Positions 23,822 through 31,769 of a stretch of 39,661 nt of DNA are shown here, piece by piece. The position numbers and the translations under genes are program-made. This DNA comes from an uncultured Lachnospiraceae bacterium (GTDB taxonomy: Bacteria > Bacillota > Clostridia > Lachnospirales > Lachnospiraceae), in assembly GCA_902788035.1 (NCBI GenBank), contig CADAIL010000020.1, forward strand, positions 1 through 39,661, given 5' to 3'. Numbering within the stretch: position 1 is the first letter of the stretch; every line of letters begins with the position of its first letter. The notes under the pieces were generated by a model. It did no database searches and was not told the DNA's origin. It was given only the letters and a program-made list of their open reading frames with translations.

Positions 23822-25435
23822 TCAGATAGCTTCCACGCCGAGCTCCGCGATACTCTCGATATGGTTCGCGATGCGGGTGAGTGAGTTGATGCTCTCGACG
23901 AATGTGAGGCCAAGCTCGGAGGTGCAGGTGCCGTCCTGCATTCTTTTTACGTGGTTAGCCTGGGCTTCGCTGCTCATGCGGCCGATCGCCTTTTCAGCTC
24001 CGCGGGCCTCAGCCAGCAGACCGTCATCCGGCACTCGCTCGACATAATGGCGGATCGCGCGGTCGAGAAGTCTCAGGTCTTCAGTGTAAATGATATTGAA
24101 CTCATTTATCGCGTCTTCGGAGAAGCTCTGCTTGGTCTCGGCTGTCTTTTCCGCATTATTCAGGATCTTGACCGCATGGTCGCCGATCTGCTCAAGCTCG
24201 TTCATGATCTGGAAGACGGAACCCAGATAGTTGGATACTTTTTCCGGCATTTCGTCACCGCTCACCTTAGTGACAAAGTCGATGATTGCTCCGGTCAGGT
24301 AATCGATAACTTCTTCATTGTCTGTAATGTCATGGGCCTTTTTGACATTGCCTGTCATGAGGGCCTCAGCCGCCTGGGAGACATTTTCGCGAACCAGATT
24401 GGCTGTACGGCCGATTTCCTTTGCGACCTGCAGTGCCATGACGGACGGATCGCCTGCGAGATGCTCATCAATGTACTCGAAGCGGAATGCGCTCTCGTGG
24501 GCCTGCTTCGGGAGGATCCTGTAAGTGATCTGTACAATATATTTTGTGAGCATGAGCAGGATGACACCGGTGACCAGCTTGAACATAATGTGGAAGAAGG
24601 AGACCTGGAAGGCCGCGCTTTTTACATTTGCAACAATAGTCTGTGTCAGAGGCGTCAGCATGACCAGCGGTATGAACAGCAGCGCACCGAAGCAGTTGAA
24701 AATCAGATAGATGATCGCGGCGCGTTTTGCGTTGTTCTTGGCTTTCAATGCGGAGAGAATAACGGGCATCGAGGAGCCGACGTTGATACCGCAGACGATG
24801 AATGCCGCAAAATAAAGCGGCATAAGCCCCTGCATAGCGAGGGCCTGCAGGATACCGACGGCAGCGGAGGAACTCTGGATGACTGCGCAGAGAACAATAC
24901 CGATGACAAATCCGAGAATCGGATTCTTGGCGTTCAGAATAAAGTTCTGGAACATGACAGAATCCTTGAGAGGAGCCATTGAGCTGCTCATCGTGTGAAG
25001 TCCCTGGAACAGGAGACCGAAGCCGAGGATGACCTGACCGATATACTTCTGTCTCTTTTTCTTGCTGTAGAGCATGAGGAACGCACCGGCTGCGATACAT
25101 ACCGGAGCGATGCCGGAGACATCGAGAGCAATCAGGATACTTGTGATGGTCGTACCGATATTTGCGCCGAAAATGACGCCTGTCGCCTGTGCAAGATCCA
25201 TGATGCCGGCATTGATAAAGCCCATAGCCATAACTGTGGTTGCCGATGAAGACTGAATACACACTGTGACCAGCATGCCGACGAGGAAGCCCATGACCGG
25301 ATGCCGCGTCAGTTTTTCGAGCAGGTCTTTCATTTTTGAACCTGCCGCGAGCTGAAGGCCGTCACCCATAAATGACATTCCAAAGAGGAATGCACCGAGA
25401 CCGCCCAGAAGTGAAATTATACTGCCGATGCCCAT
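23822..25435 (-). CDS. Na/Pi cotransporter family protein with PhoU-like tail
   Basis: A 537-residue membrane protein. The N-terminal half has two inverted PNaS (NptA/SLC34-like) repeats, each with the QSSSA signature (61-65 and 187-191), within about eight helices. The C-terminal part (about 320-537) is a PhoU-like helical domain facing the cytoplasm (EIGRTANLVRENVSQAA, NELEQIGDHAVKILNNAE, LTRIANHIESIAELG). It should move phosphate with Na+; the PhoU tail probably couples transport to phosphate status. Start ATG 25435 behind AAGGAGAAGG. The gene stands alone, reads against its neighbours and has an inverted repeat (25467-25478/25522-25533) in its promoter region. Confidence 0.9.
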   Translation of the reverse strand: MGIGSIISLLGGLGAFLFGMSFMGDGLQLAAGSKMKDLLEKLTRHPVMGFLVGMLVTVCIQSSSATTVMAMGFINAGIMDLAQATGVIFGANIGTTITSILIALDVSGIAPVCIAAGAFLMLYSKKKRQKYIGQVILGFGLLFQGLHTMSSSMAPLKDSVMFQNFILNAKNPILGFVIGIVLCAVIQSSSAAVGILQALAMQGLMPLYFAAFIVCGINVGSSMPVILSALKAKNNAKRAAIIYLIFNCFGALLFIPLVMLTPLTQTIVANVKSAAFQVSFFHIMFKLVTGVILLMLTKYIVQITYRILPKQAHESAFRFEYIDEHLAGDPSVMALQVAKEIGRTANLVRENVSQAAEALMTGNVKKAHDITDNEEVIDYLTGAIIDFVTKVSGDEMPEKVSNYLGSVFQIMNELEQIGDHAVKILNNAEKTAETKQSFSEDAINEFNIIYTEDLRLLDRAIRHYVERVPDDGLLAEARGAEKAIGRMSSEAQANHVKRMQDGTCTSELGLTFVESINSLTRIANHIESIAELGVEAI

Positions 25436-25839
25436 TTCTAACCTTCTCCTTTATATAGGTAATAGCAAAACTTTCTACAAGCTACTGTAAATATCTTATC
25501 AGTTTTCATAGCCATATAAAAGTAGAAAGTTTTACAAATGCTATCATCGGAACCGCTTCGCGAACCCGATAGAATATATTATCTCATATAATCGAATCTC
25601 GTTCCCGCAATCTTGGAAAAAATCCAGTAATATAGTGTCATAGAAAGACGTTGCCCGAAGCCATTTTTAAATTTTTGTAAAATTTGAACGAAATCCACTG
25701 GATTTTGAGAAAAATTTCTACCCGCTAATTGGAAGAAAACTAGTGGCAAATACGTAAATATAGTGTAAAATATCAGGCAAAACCTATAACTGGATATAGA
25801 TTTTCCGTGAAGACTGCGATTAGACATGGGGGAATGAGT
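25436..25839. promoter_or_regulatory. AT-rich divergent control region
   Basis: This gap serves the Na/Pi gene (minus) and the HD-TGS gene (plus). AAAACTTTCTAC (25467-25478) and GTAGAAAGTTTT (25522-25533) are perfect 12-bp inverted arms 43 nt apart in the Na/Pi promoter zone. On the plus side AAATCCA-C-TGGATTT (25691-25705) is a perfect palindrome, and TGGCAA-N16-TAAAAT near 25754-25781 is a weak candidate promoter for the HD-TGS gene. I see no coding sequence here; a 162-codon minus frame across 25579-26067 has no family resemblance. Confidence 0.45.
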
Positions 25840-27303
25840 ATGTACCGGAAGAACATCAGTCCGAACGATATCATAACAGGGATGGAAGTAAATCACACTG
25901 ATCCGGACATCGTGCTTGTCAGAAAATCCATACAGTTCGCTGAGGAGAGACACAACGGTCAGATGAGGAAGGGGGGAGAGCCCTTCGTGAACCATCCGCT
26001 CCGGGTCGGACGGAGCATGGCAGAATGGGGGTTTGGCAGTGAGGCCGTATGCGCGGCTATACTGCACGATACGGTGGAGGACTGCAGCGTCAGCCTGAAA
26101 CAGATTGAGGAGTTATTCGGAGAGGAGACAGCGGAGCTCGTCAACGCGATGACAGCGGTGGACGAGAACCTTTATAAGGATGTGTCAAAGACGGAGATCG
26201 ATATCATGTCGGATGTCCGGTTCCAGCAGTATGCGAGCAGGACAGCGCTCTTTATCAAAGTCGCGGACAGACTTGACAACTTGAATACGATCGACGCGAT
26301 GCCTGAGAAAAAGCAGATCCTGAAAGCCAGGCATACAAGAGACATCCTCATACCTATGATGCTGGAGGTGGGTGCCAATTACCTTGTTGACCAGCTGGAG
26401 GAACTCTGTTTCCTGATCGAACACAGGGAACGGTTCGATCTCATCGAGTCCTATGCGCTTCAGATGCGAAGCGAGAAGGCTCACGACGTGGCGGATACAC
26501 TTGCTTTTATGGAGAGAGCATTTTCAAGACACAATCCGTTCCTTCCCCGAAAAGCGCGCGCATGTCAGAAATATATTGTACAATTTACATACGAACCGCG
26601 CTACAATTTCAGCATTTACAGGCAGGTGAGCCGCAAGGCCGAGAATATGAAAGAGGATTTTGACCGGCTCATGGACAGCAAGGTCATGCCTTACTATGAC
26701 CTGACCCTGATCGTCTCGGATGTTACCGAGCAGAAAAACGCGAAGAAGCGGTCTGAGGATGTGTTCTATGCCTACTATGATTCCGTCCTCTGGAAAGAAG
26801 GCATAAGTATCGTGGAAGTGGGTAAGACGACTCACGGCGATTACACATATTATATCCTCAGGGGGAAACACGGGAATCTGTACAGGTTCTTCGTCCGAAC
26901 GGAACAAAACTACAGAGAGTACCGTCAGGGAAAGAGCCTGCCGGAACAGAAACAGCTCATGAGGCGGCGCAGGATCGATGAATATGACCCGCGGGATTCC
27001 TACCGCAAGAAAATCAAGATCTTCAGCCGTGACGGAGAAGCTTTTCTCATTGATGACGGAGCAACGGTACTGGACTTTGCGTTCGCACTGCACAATGAAA
27101 TCGGCCTTCATTTTAAATACGCGATGATCGATGAGACGAAAGCTTGGATGCCGGCCCATACTCGCCTGAACGAAGGTGACATGGTCACGATTGTGACGGA
27201 TGAAGACGCGAAACCTTTATTCAAGTGGATCAATTATGTATGTACAAACAAAGCAAAATCAACTCTGGCAAAGTATTTTGAGAGAGTGTACGGAGGCCAG
27301 TGA
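25840..27303 (+). CDS. RelA/SpoT-like HD-TGS protein with eroded synthetase domain
   Basis: A 487-residue protein built like an RSH (ppGpp) enzyme. The N-terminal HD domain is intact: ERHNGQMRKGGEPFVNHPLRVG, AAILHDTVEDC (HDxxED, H76/D77) and FIKVADRLDNLNT, as expected for a (p)ppGpp hydrolase or related nucleotide phosphohydrolase. The middle (about 235-385) aligns only loosely with a RelA synthetase domain (FSIYRQVSRK, YYDLTLIVSD, YYILRGKHGNLYRFFVRTEQNYREY) and lacks its recognisable catalytic residues. A TGS domain (about 394-459) closes the protein; the ACT/RRM part is missing. I start at ATG 25840, 6 nt after GGGGGA. It is probably a hydrolase-only RSH or a regulator, not the main RelA. 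The next gene follows after 9 nt. Confidence 0.8.
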   Translation: MYRKNISPNDIITGMEVNHTDPDIVLVRKSIQFAEERHNGQMRKGGEPFVNHPLRVGRSMAEWGFGSEAVCAAILHDTVEDCSVSLKQIEELFGEETAELVNAMTAVDENLYKDVSKTEIDIMSDVRFQQYASRTALFIKVADRLDNLNTIDAMPEKKQILKARHTRDILIPMMLEVGANYLVDQLEELCFLIEHRERFDLIESYALQMRSEKAHDVADTLAFMERAFSRHNPFLPRKARACQKYIVQFTYEPRYNFSIYRQVSRKAENMKEDFDRLMDSKVMPYYDLTLIVSDVTEQKNAKKRSEDVFYAYYDSVLWKEGISIVEVGKTTHGDYTYYILRGKHGNLYRFFVRTEQNYREYRQGKSLPEQKQLMRRRRIDEYDPRDSYRKKIKIFSRDGEAFLIDDGATVLDFAFALHNEIGLHFKYAMIDETKAWMPAHTRLNEGDMVTIVTDEDAKPLFKWINYVCTNKAKSTLAKYFERVYGGQ

Positions 27304-27312
27304 GGTATAATA

Positions 27313-27741
27313 ATGGAATACTATAATCGCGATAAAGAGATCCGGGAAGCAATCGAGGCGGGCGAGCGCGCACTGACAAGCCTGCGCAAGGCGGATGAGA
27401 AGCTCGGCAGCGCCCGTAACTGGGGGCTTCTGGATATAATCGGCGGAAATTTCTTCACCGGGATGCTGAAGCATGCCCGTCTGGCAGGAGCCAGCCGCTG
27501 CATTGAGGACGCCAAGGTCGATCTGCGGAAGTTCCAGCAGGAGCTGAATGACGTACAGGGGCTCGACTATATTAATGTGGATGTTGGGGATTTTATGTCA
27601 TTTGCCGACTTTTTCCTTGACGGATTTATCGTTGATTTCATGGTCCAGCAGAAGATCGCCGATGCCCGGCGCCAGGTGAACTCCGCAATAACGCGGACAG
27701 AGTTCCTTCTTTCCCAGCTCAGGGAGGCTAAATACAACTAA
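27313..27741 (+). CDS. Conserved-looking helical protein of unknown function
   Basis: A 142-residue soluble protein that I cannot assign. It is almost entirely helical: an N-terminal charged helix (DKEIREAIEAGERALTSLRKADEKLGSA), a Gly/aromatic block (WGLLDIIGGNFFTGMLKHARLAGASRCIEDA) that looks like a conserved core, a central acidic/Phe patch (VDVGDFMSFADFFLDGFIVDFMV), and a final helix. No signal peptide, no Cys. ATG 27313 has GAGG 8-9 nt upstream and lies 9 nt after the HD-TGS stop, so the two are co-translated neighbours. A MATE exporter follows after 63 nt. Confidence 0.75.
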   Translation: MEYYNRDKEIREAIEAGERALTSLRKADEKLGSARNWGLLDIIGGNFFTGMLKHARLAGASRCIEDAKVDLRKFQQELNDVQGLDYINVDVGDFMSFADFFLDGFIVDFMVQQKIADARRQVNSAITRTEFLLSQLREAKYN

Positions 27742-27804
27742 GACCTCTCGCACCTGAGAATAAGAAGTCTCATCGATATAATAATGGATGATTACAGGTA
27801 AACG

Positions 27805-29163
27805 ATGACAGAGAAAGCAAAGATGACACAATACGAAAAGATGACCGCGACGCCCATCCCGCGGTTGATCGCGACCCTTTCGGTCCCGACGATCATCAGC
27901 ATGCTGGTCACGAACATTTATAATCTCGTTGACACAGCTTTTGTCGGGAGACTTGGGACGAGCGCCAGCGGCGCGGTCGGCATAGTTTTCGGCTTCATGG
28001 CGATCATCCAGGCTTTCGGCTTCATGTTCGGTCAGGGCTCGGGAAGCATCATTTCGAGAGCCCTCGGCGCAAAGGACACGGAGACTGCGTCCCGGACAGC
28101 TTCGACGGGCTGCTTCGGCTCTTTTATGTGCGGAGCCGCTATTACAGTTATAGGATTTGCAAATGTCGACCGCATCATCTTCGCCCTCGGTTCCACGGAG
28201 ACGATCGCGCCTTACGCGAAAACGTATATATCCTTTATTCTCGCGGCGGCACCGTTCATGGCCATGTCATTTACCATGAACAACATCCTCCGCTATGAGG
28301 GGAAGGCCGCGCTTGGCATGATCGGTCTCATGACCGGAGCTATTCTCAACATGGCCGGCGATCCGATCTTCATGTTCGCCATGCATATGGGGATTGCCGG
28401 AGCAGGGCTATCGACCTGCCTCAGCCAGATCGTGAGTTTCGGGATCCTTCTCGGAATGTTCATGACCAATCGCACAGAAAGCCGTCTCTCCCTGTCCAAT
28501 GTCAGCTGGCATGATATTTCCCTGCCCGCCAACATCATGGCGACGGGCTTTCCGAGCCTTCTTCGCCAGGGGCTTAATTCTTTCACCACAGTTCTTCTGA
28601 ACACCAACGCAGCCGTGTACGGCGACGCGGCTGTGGCCGCCATGAGCATTGTCTCGCGAATTTCCTTTTTTGTCGTCTCCGTCGGACTTGGCATCGGTCA
28701 GGGTTTCCAACCGGTCAGTGGTTTTAACTATGGCGCGAAAAAATACAGAAGACTTCGCGAGGGGTATAAGACAACGATTATTATGATGACCTGTGTCATA
28801 GCCATAGGCGCATCCATAGTGCTGCTCAATCTTGAAAATATGATCGGTCTCTTCAGGGATGATCCGGAAGTCATTGCAGTAGGAACGAGAGCTCTTAAAC
28901 TTCAGATGTTCTCGCTGATCTGCCTGCCGCCCTGTATGTCGACCGAGATGCTCTATCAGAGCACAGGGAGAAGGCTCGGGGCGACGCTGCTCAGCGCGCT
29001 CCGGAACGGTCTCATCTTTATCCCGGCCTTGCTCATTCTCGCGCAGCTGAGGGGGCTTTCCGGAATTCAGGAAGCTCAGCCTGTCTCTCAGGTGCTTGCC
29101 CTGCCGCTGACGGTCCTTTTAGGCTTTCTGTTCTTCCGAAAGCTGCCGGATGAAGATATGTGA
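27805..29163 (+). CDS. MATE-family multidrug efflux transporter
   Basis: A 452-residue MATE (NorM/DinF-type) antiporter with 12 predicted membrane helices in two bundles. N-terminal PRLIATLSVPTIISMLVTNIYNLVDTAFVGRLG is the typical first-helix block, followed by FGFMFGQGSGSIISRALGA; the second bundle begins near LPANIMATGFPSLLRQGLNSF with GIGQGFQPVSGFNYGAKKY. It exports cationic drugs, dyes or metabolites against Na+ or H+. The ribosome site is weak (AGG before ATG 27805). It probably shares the transcript of the HD-TGS and 142-residue genes. Substrate not predictable. Confidence 0.9.
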   Translation: MTEKAKMTQYEKMTATPIPRLIATLSVPTIISMLVTNIYNLVDTAFVGRLGTSASGAVGIVFGFMAIIQAFGFMFGQGSGSIISRALGAKDTETASRTASTGCFGSFMCGAAITVIGFANVDRIIFALGSTETIAPYAKTYISFILAAAPFMAMSFTMNNILRYEGKAALGMIGLMTGAILNMAGDPIFMFAMHMGIAGAGLSTCLSQIVSFGILLGMFMTNRTESRLSLSNVSWHDISLPANIMATGFPSLLRQGLNSFTTVLLNTNAAVYGDAAVAAMSIVSRISFFVVSVGLGIGQGFQPVSGFNYGAKKYRRLREGYKTTIIMMTCVIAIGASIVLLNLENMIGLFRDDPEVIAVGTRALKLQMFSLICLPPCMSTEMLYQSTGRRLGATLLSALRNGLIFIPALLILAQLRGLSGIQEAQPVSQVLALPLTVLLGFLFFRKLPDEDM

Positions 29164-29187
29164 ATGGAAAATGATTTGATATAATTT

Positions 29188-29219
29188 GAGGCGGCCGCGC
29201 TATTTGACGCGGCCGCCTC
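29188..29219. terminator. 12-bp GC hairpin between convergent genes
   Basis: GAGGCGGCCGCG (29188-29199) and CGCGGCCGCCTC (29208-29219) pair perfectly with an 8-nt loop. T-runs are poor on both sides (TTACC on plus, AAATTATAT on minus), but its place between the MATE gene and the minus-strand small gene suggests shared termination. Confidence 0.55.
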
Positions 29220-29254
29220 TTACCGTTAAGAGCGCTGCACTGAGCAGCTATGTG

Positions 29255-29473
29255 TTATACTCGGATAAATCCGAATGTGAACAGGACGATCATGATTATG
29301 ATCGGAATCAGCATGCTTCCGAACATTCCCATTGCCGCAGCTATAACGAAAAGCAGCGGGCAGAAGAAGAAAAGTCCTAAGCCGAAAACGAATTTCAATG
29401 CGCTCCACGCAAGCTTTAATCCGATTTTTACAACGCTGAATAATAAAATAATAAGAATGATTGCTCCTAACAT
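29255..29473 (-). CDS. 72-residue two-helix membrane protein under Mn2+ riboswitch
   Basis: A small hydrophobic protein that I do not recognise as a named family. It has a first membrane helix (MLGAIILIILLFSVVKIGL), a short amphipathic link KLAWSALKF, then a long hydrophobic stretch (VFGLGLFFFCPLLF ... MLIPIIIMIVLFTFGF) that could be one or two further passes, and ends IRV. One Cys and one Pro sit in the second helix. I start at ATG 29473 because GGAGG lies 8 nt upstream; longer frames lack a ribosome site and begin inside the attenuator. The leader is a yybP-ykoY-type riboswitch plus terminator, so expression should rise with Mn2+. A role in Mn2+ export or tolerance is inferred from that control only. 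Confidence 0.78.
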   Translation of the reverse strand: MLGAIILIILLFSVVKIGLKLAWSALKFVFGLGLFFFCPLLFVIAAAMGMFGSMLIPIIIMIVLFTFGFIRV

Positions 29474-29530
29474 ATCTTTGTCCTCCTTTATTTGCCTGAT
29501 TCTTGCGGCGAATTCTGTGGTCATGATATA

Positions 29531-29572
29531 GAAAAAGACCTTTATCATGATCACATGTCATGATAAAAGTCT
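29531..29572 (-). terminator. Attenuator of the Mn2+ riboswitch
   Basis: On the minus strand AGACTTTTATCATGA (29572-29558) pairs with TCATGATAAAGGTCT (29550-29536), followed by TTTTT. The 5' arm contains CTTTTATC, the same bases that close the riboswitch P1 stem, so P1 and the terminator exclude each other. Confidence 0.9.
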
Positions 29573-29657
29573 CGCTGTCAATGCTCACCGGGTGCCTAAG
29601 GCACCGTCCTGACGGTATTCGCTCCGGCGCTGCCGGCCGCTACTCCCTTTTATCTAG
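29562..29657 (-). promoter_or_regulatory. yybP-ykoY (Mn2+) riboswitch
   Basis: Minus strand: P1 5' arm GATAAAAG (29654-29647), the signature GGGAGTAGCG, a GCCGGC/GCCGG stem, GCGAATACCGTCAGGACGG, GGTGCC/GGCACC, CATTGACAGCGAGA, and P1 3' arm CTTTTATC (29569-29562). The GGGAGUAGC...GCGAGA pair closed by P1 is the hallmark of the yybP-ykoY aptamer, which binds Mn2+. Ligand binding stabilises P1 and prevents the attenuator, so this is an ON switch for the small gene downstream. Confidence 0.88.
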
Positions 29658-29661
29658 GAGC

Positions 29662-29690
29662 ATAATATCACAGCCAAAGTCGGTATTCAA
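29662..29690 (-). promoter_or_regulatory. Promoter of the Mn2+ riboswitch unit
   Basis: Minus strand TTGAAT (29690-29685), 17-nt spacer, TATTAT (29667-29662) preceded by TGA (extended -10). Transcription should begin about 29656, at the first base of the riboswitch P1. Confidence 0.8.
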
Positions 29691-29719
29691 GTACTGAATT
29701 ATGAAATTTCTGTGTATTT

Positions 29720-29747
29720 TTGTACAGTGAAAAAAACGTGATATAAT
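29720..29747 (+). promoter_or_regulatory. Promoter of the DUF308 gene
   Basis: TTGTAC (29720-29725), 16-nt spacer, TATAAT (29742-29747) preceded by TGA. The leader of about 105 nt begins with a GAACG/CGTTC hairpin (near 29763-29776). Divergent from the Mn2+ riboswitch promoter, 30 nt away. Confidence 0.7.
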
Positions 29748-29860
29748 GTTAATGATTCTTGGGAACGCAAACGTTCACCTGAGAATACGACATGTTGGTG
29801 TAACTGATTGTGTTCTTTGCGGAGAGTTCACTCTGTAAGAAATAACAGGAGGAGAATACT

Positions 29861-30349
29861 ATGGATTTCAGAAAAATCGTTCGCAATCAGAATCTTCTTA
29901 GCGGGATTCTGCTGGTGCTCATTGGCATCATGTTTCTTCTGACTCCGACTTATGCTCTGACGAATGTCGTCAGAATAGGAGGATGGCTTCTCGTAATCGG
30001 CGGTGTCATGGGAATCATAAGCAGCATGCGCTTCGGCGTGGATGCGCAGATCATCGGTCCTGTCCTCTTACTTCTCGTAGGAATATGGTTCGTGCGCAGC
30101 CCGCGCTCTGTAATATCGTATGTCAATATCCTGTGCGGTATCATTCTTTTGATCAGTTCGATCTCCGCGCTTGTCCAGGGAGGCAGAAGAACAGCTGCCC
30201 AGACGATGCTCATCATTGCCGGCATCGTCTTCGGCGTGATGATCCTGCTTGATCCCTTCCGGCTGACCAATATTATCGTGCGTCTGGTCGGGATCGCTCT
30301 GATTTATCAGGGACTGGTGAACGCTTCCATTGCAAGTAAACTGCGCTGA
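29861..30349 (+). CDS. DUF308 / HdeD-like membrane protein
   Basis: A 162-residue integral membrane protein of the DUF308 (HdeD-like) type: six short hydrophobic helices in three pairs, each with a VLIGIMFLLTP-, VLLLLVGIWFVRSP- or IIAGIVFGVMILLDP-like ending, i.e. internal triplication of a helix-helix unit. HdeD of E. coli is linked to acid tolerance, but most members have no known role. Start ATG 29861 follows CAGGAGGAG. Single gene with its own promoter and a strong terminator. Confidence 0.85.
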   Translation: MDFRKIVRNQNLLSGILLVLIGIMFLLTPTYALTNVVRIGGWLLVIGGVMGIISSMRFGVDAQIIGPVLLLLVGIWFVRSPRSVISYVNILCGIILLISSISALVQGGRRTAAQTMLIIAGIVFGVMILLDPFRLTNIIVRLVGIALIYQGLVNASIASKLR

Positions 30350-30368
30350 ATTAGGATTAACGAGAGAG

Positions 30369-30427
30369 GCTGCCGCGTTATGGTGTCCTGTTTTGAAGGC
30401 GATACCATGATTCGGCAGCTTTTTTTA
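30369..30427 (+). terminator. Terminator of the DUF308 gene
   Basis: GCTGCCG (30369-30375) pairs with CGGCAGC (30413-30419), with an inner TGGTGTC/GATACCA arm, followed by TTTTTTT. Confidence 0.9.
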
Positions 30428-30494
30428 TACGCCCTTGCAGTATTTCTCGTTTTCGTCTAAACTAAAAGAAGCATTTTCCGGGAGGATATTCTTT

Positions 30495-31763
30495 ATGATC
30501 AGATTTACAGGATTCGATTTCGACGACACCGCCCGCTACTCAGAGTATCTGGGCAAATGCATCCAGATCCCGTCTGACCTTTCACCCCTTAAGATATTTG
30601 CTCTCAGGGTCATCACCGAGGAGAACGACAACATGGACATTCTTCGCGGCTATGAGGCAGACCTGTGCTGGCATAAGGTCCTGTTCGGTGACAGCGAGTA
30701 CTGGGCAGCACCGATGGGCGACTGGGATGCTGTGGACTGGAGGGATGTATTTGAAAAGAATGTCCCTGCCGGAACGACGTTCAGACTGGTGCCGGAATAT
30801 CTTGCCAATCTGTGGAAGAAGAAACTTGGCGGTGCGGTCACGATTACTGAGGACCGGGACAGCTGGGACTATATTCTTTCGATGGACAGGCTGAAGGACC
30901 CGGAGAGCGGGACTCTGGAGCAGTTCCGCCGCTACCGCAATGTCTTCCAGGAGAACTATGAGTACACGATTGAGGAGTTTTCGCCTGATGTATTTGATGA
31001 ACTCCGGGAATTCCAGACAGAGACGGCGGAGGACATAGAGAACCGTATATCGGACAGCGAGGCAGCCAATTTCTTTGAGAACGGACTGCTCTTCGTGCTG
31101 GATTCCTGGGATGCGTTTCCTGAAGCTTTCAAGTCCCTGTACGGTTTTTTGATCAAAGTCGACGATGAGTGCGTTGCCTATGTGATCAATGAGCGGATTG
31201 ACGCTTCCAATGTCATCGGAACATTCTACGGGGCTAAGTCTGAGTATGAGGGTATAAATGAATTTGCATACTGGCTGGACGCAAAACGCAACTCCGAGAG
31301 GGGAATCCTTACAGTTAACATAATGAATGATATCGGCGAGCCGCATCTGCGCGATTTCAAGGAGAACCTTTCACCGCTCGTCATGCTGAGAAAATACACG
31401 GTGACATATGATCCCGCGGCGGCAGACAGTGAGCCGATCGTGCATACGGTCGCGGCCAAAGGTCTCTGGATCTCCGCTTTGAAGGAGGGCAGCAAGCTTA
31501 TGGTCGCGCTCTCAGGAAGACTCGACACGTCCGCGGCTCCCGGAGCTCAGAAAGAGATCATGGGTTCCCTTGACGGCGTCGAAGAGCTTGTCTATGACCT
31601 TGAGAATCTTGAATATATCTCATCGGCAGGCCTCAGGATCCTGATCGCGTCTCTGAAGGAGATGAAGGCGAAGGATGGCAGCATGACTTTAATCAATGTG
31701 AGTGAGGGCGTTCGTGAGATCCTTGATCTGACAGGTTTCGGGCTTATACTTGATATACAGTGA
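30495..31763 (+). CDS. DUF2156 (GNAT-like) - STAS fusion protein
   Basis: A 422-residue cytoplasmic protein with two domains. Residues 1 to about 300 match the DUF2156 family (tandem GNAT-like fold, related to the aminoacyl-transferring part of MprF): FTGFDFDDTARYSEYL, EADLCWHKVLFGDSEYW, the middle YGFLIKVDDECVAYVINERID, and the closing LRDFKENLSPLVMLRKYTV. Residues about 325-422 form a STAS (anti-sigma-factor antagonist-like) domain: LMVALSGRLDTSAAPGAQKEI, then VYDLENLEYISSAGLRIL, with Ser376/Ser377 at the usual phosphorylation site. The C-terminal domain suggests control by a kinase/phosphatase or an anti-sigma-like partner. ATG 30495 follows GGGAGGA. Function of the N-terminal domain unknown. 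Confidence 0.82.
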   Translation: MIRFTGFDFDDTARYSEYLGKCIQIPSDLSPLKIFALRVITEENDNMDILRGYEADLCWHKVLFGDSEYWAAPMGDWDAVDWRDVFEKNVPAGTTFRLVPEYLANLWKKKLGGAVTITEDRDSWDYILSMDRLKDPESGTLEQFRRYRNVFQENYEYTIEEFSPDVFDELREFQTETAEDIENRISDSEAANFFENGLLFVLDSWDAFPEAFKSLYGFLIKVDDECVAYVINERIDASNVIGTFYGAKSEYEGINEFAYWLDAKRNSERGILTVNIMNDIGEPHLRDFKENLSPLVMLRKYTVTYDPAAADSEPIVHTVAAKGLWISALKEGSKLMVALSGRLDTSAAPGAQKEIMGSLDGVEELVYDLENLEYISSAGLRILIASLKEMKAKDGSMTLINVSEGVREILDLTGFGLILDIQ

Positions 31764-31769
31764 CGAATT

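Noticed and set aside
23951..24982. 343-codon plus frame antisense to the Na/Pi gene
   Set aside because: Shadow frame; the minus frame has two QSSSA repeats and a PhoU domain.
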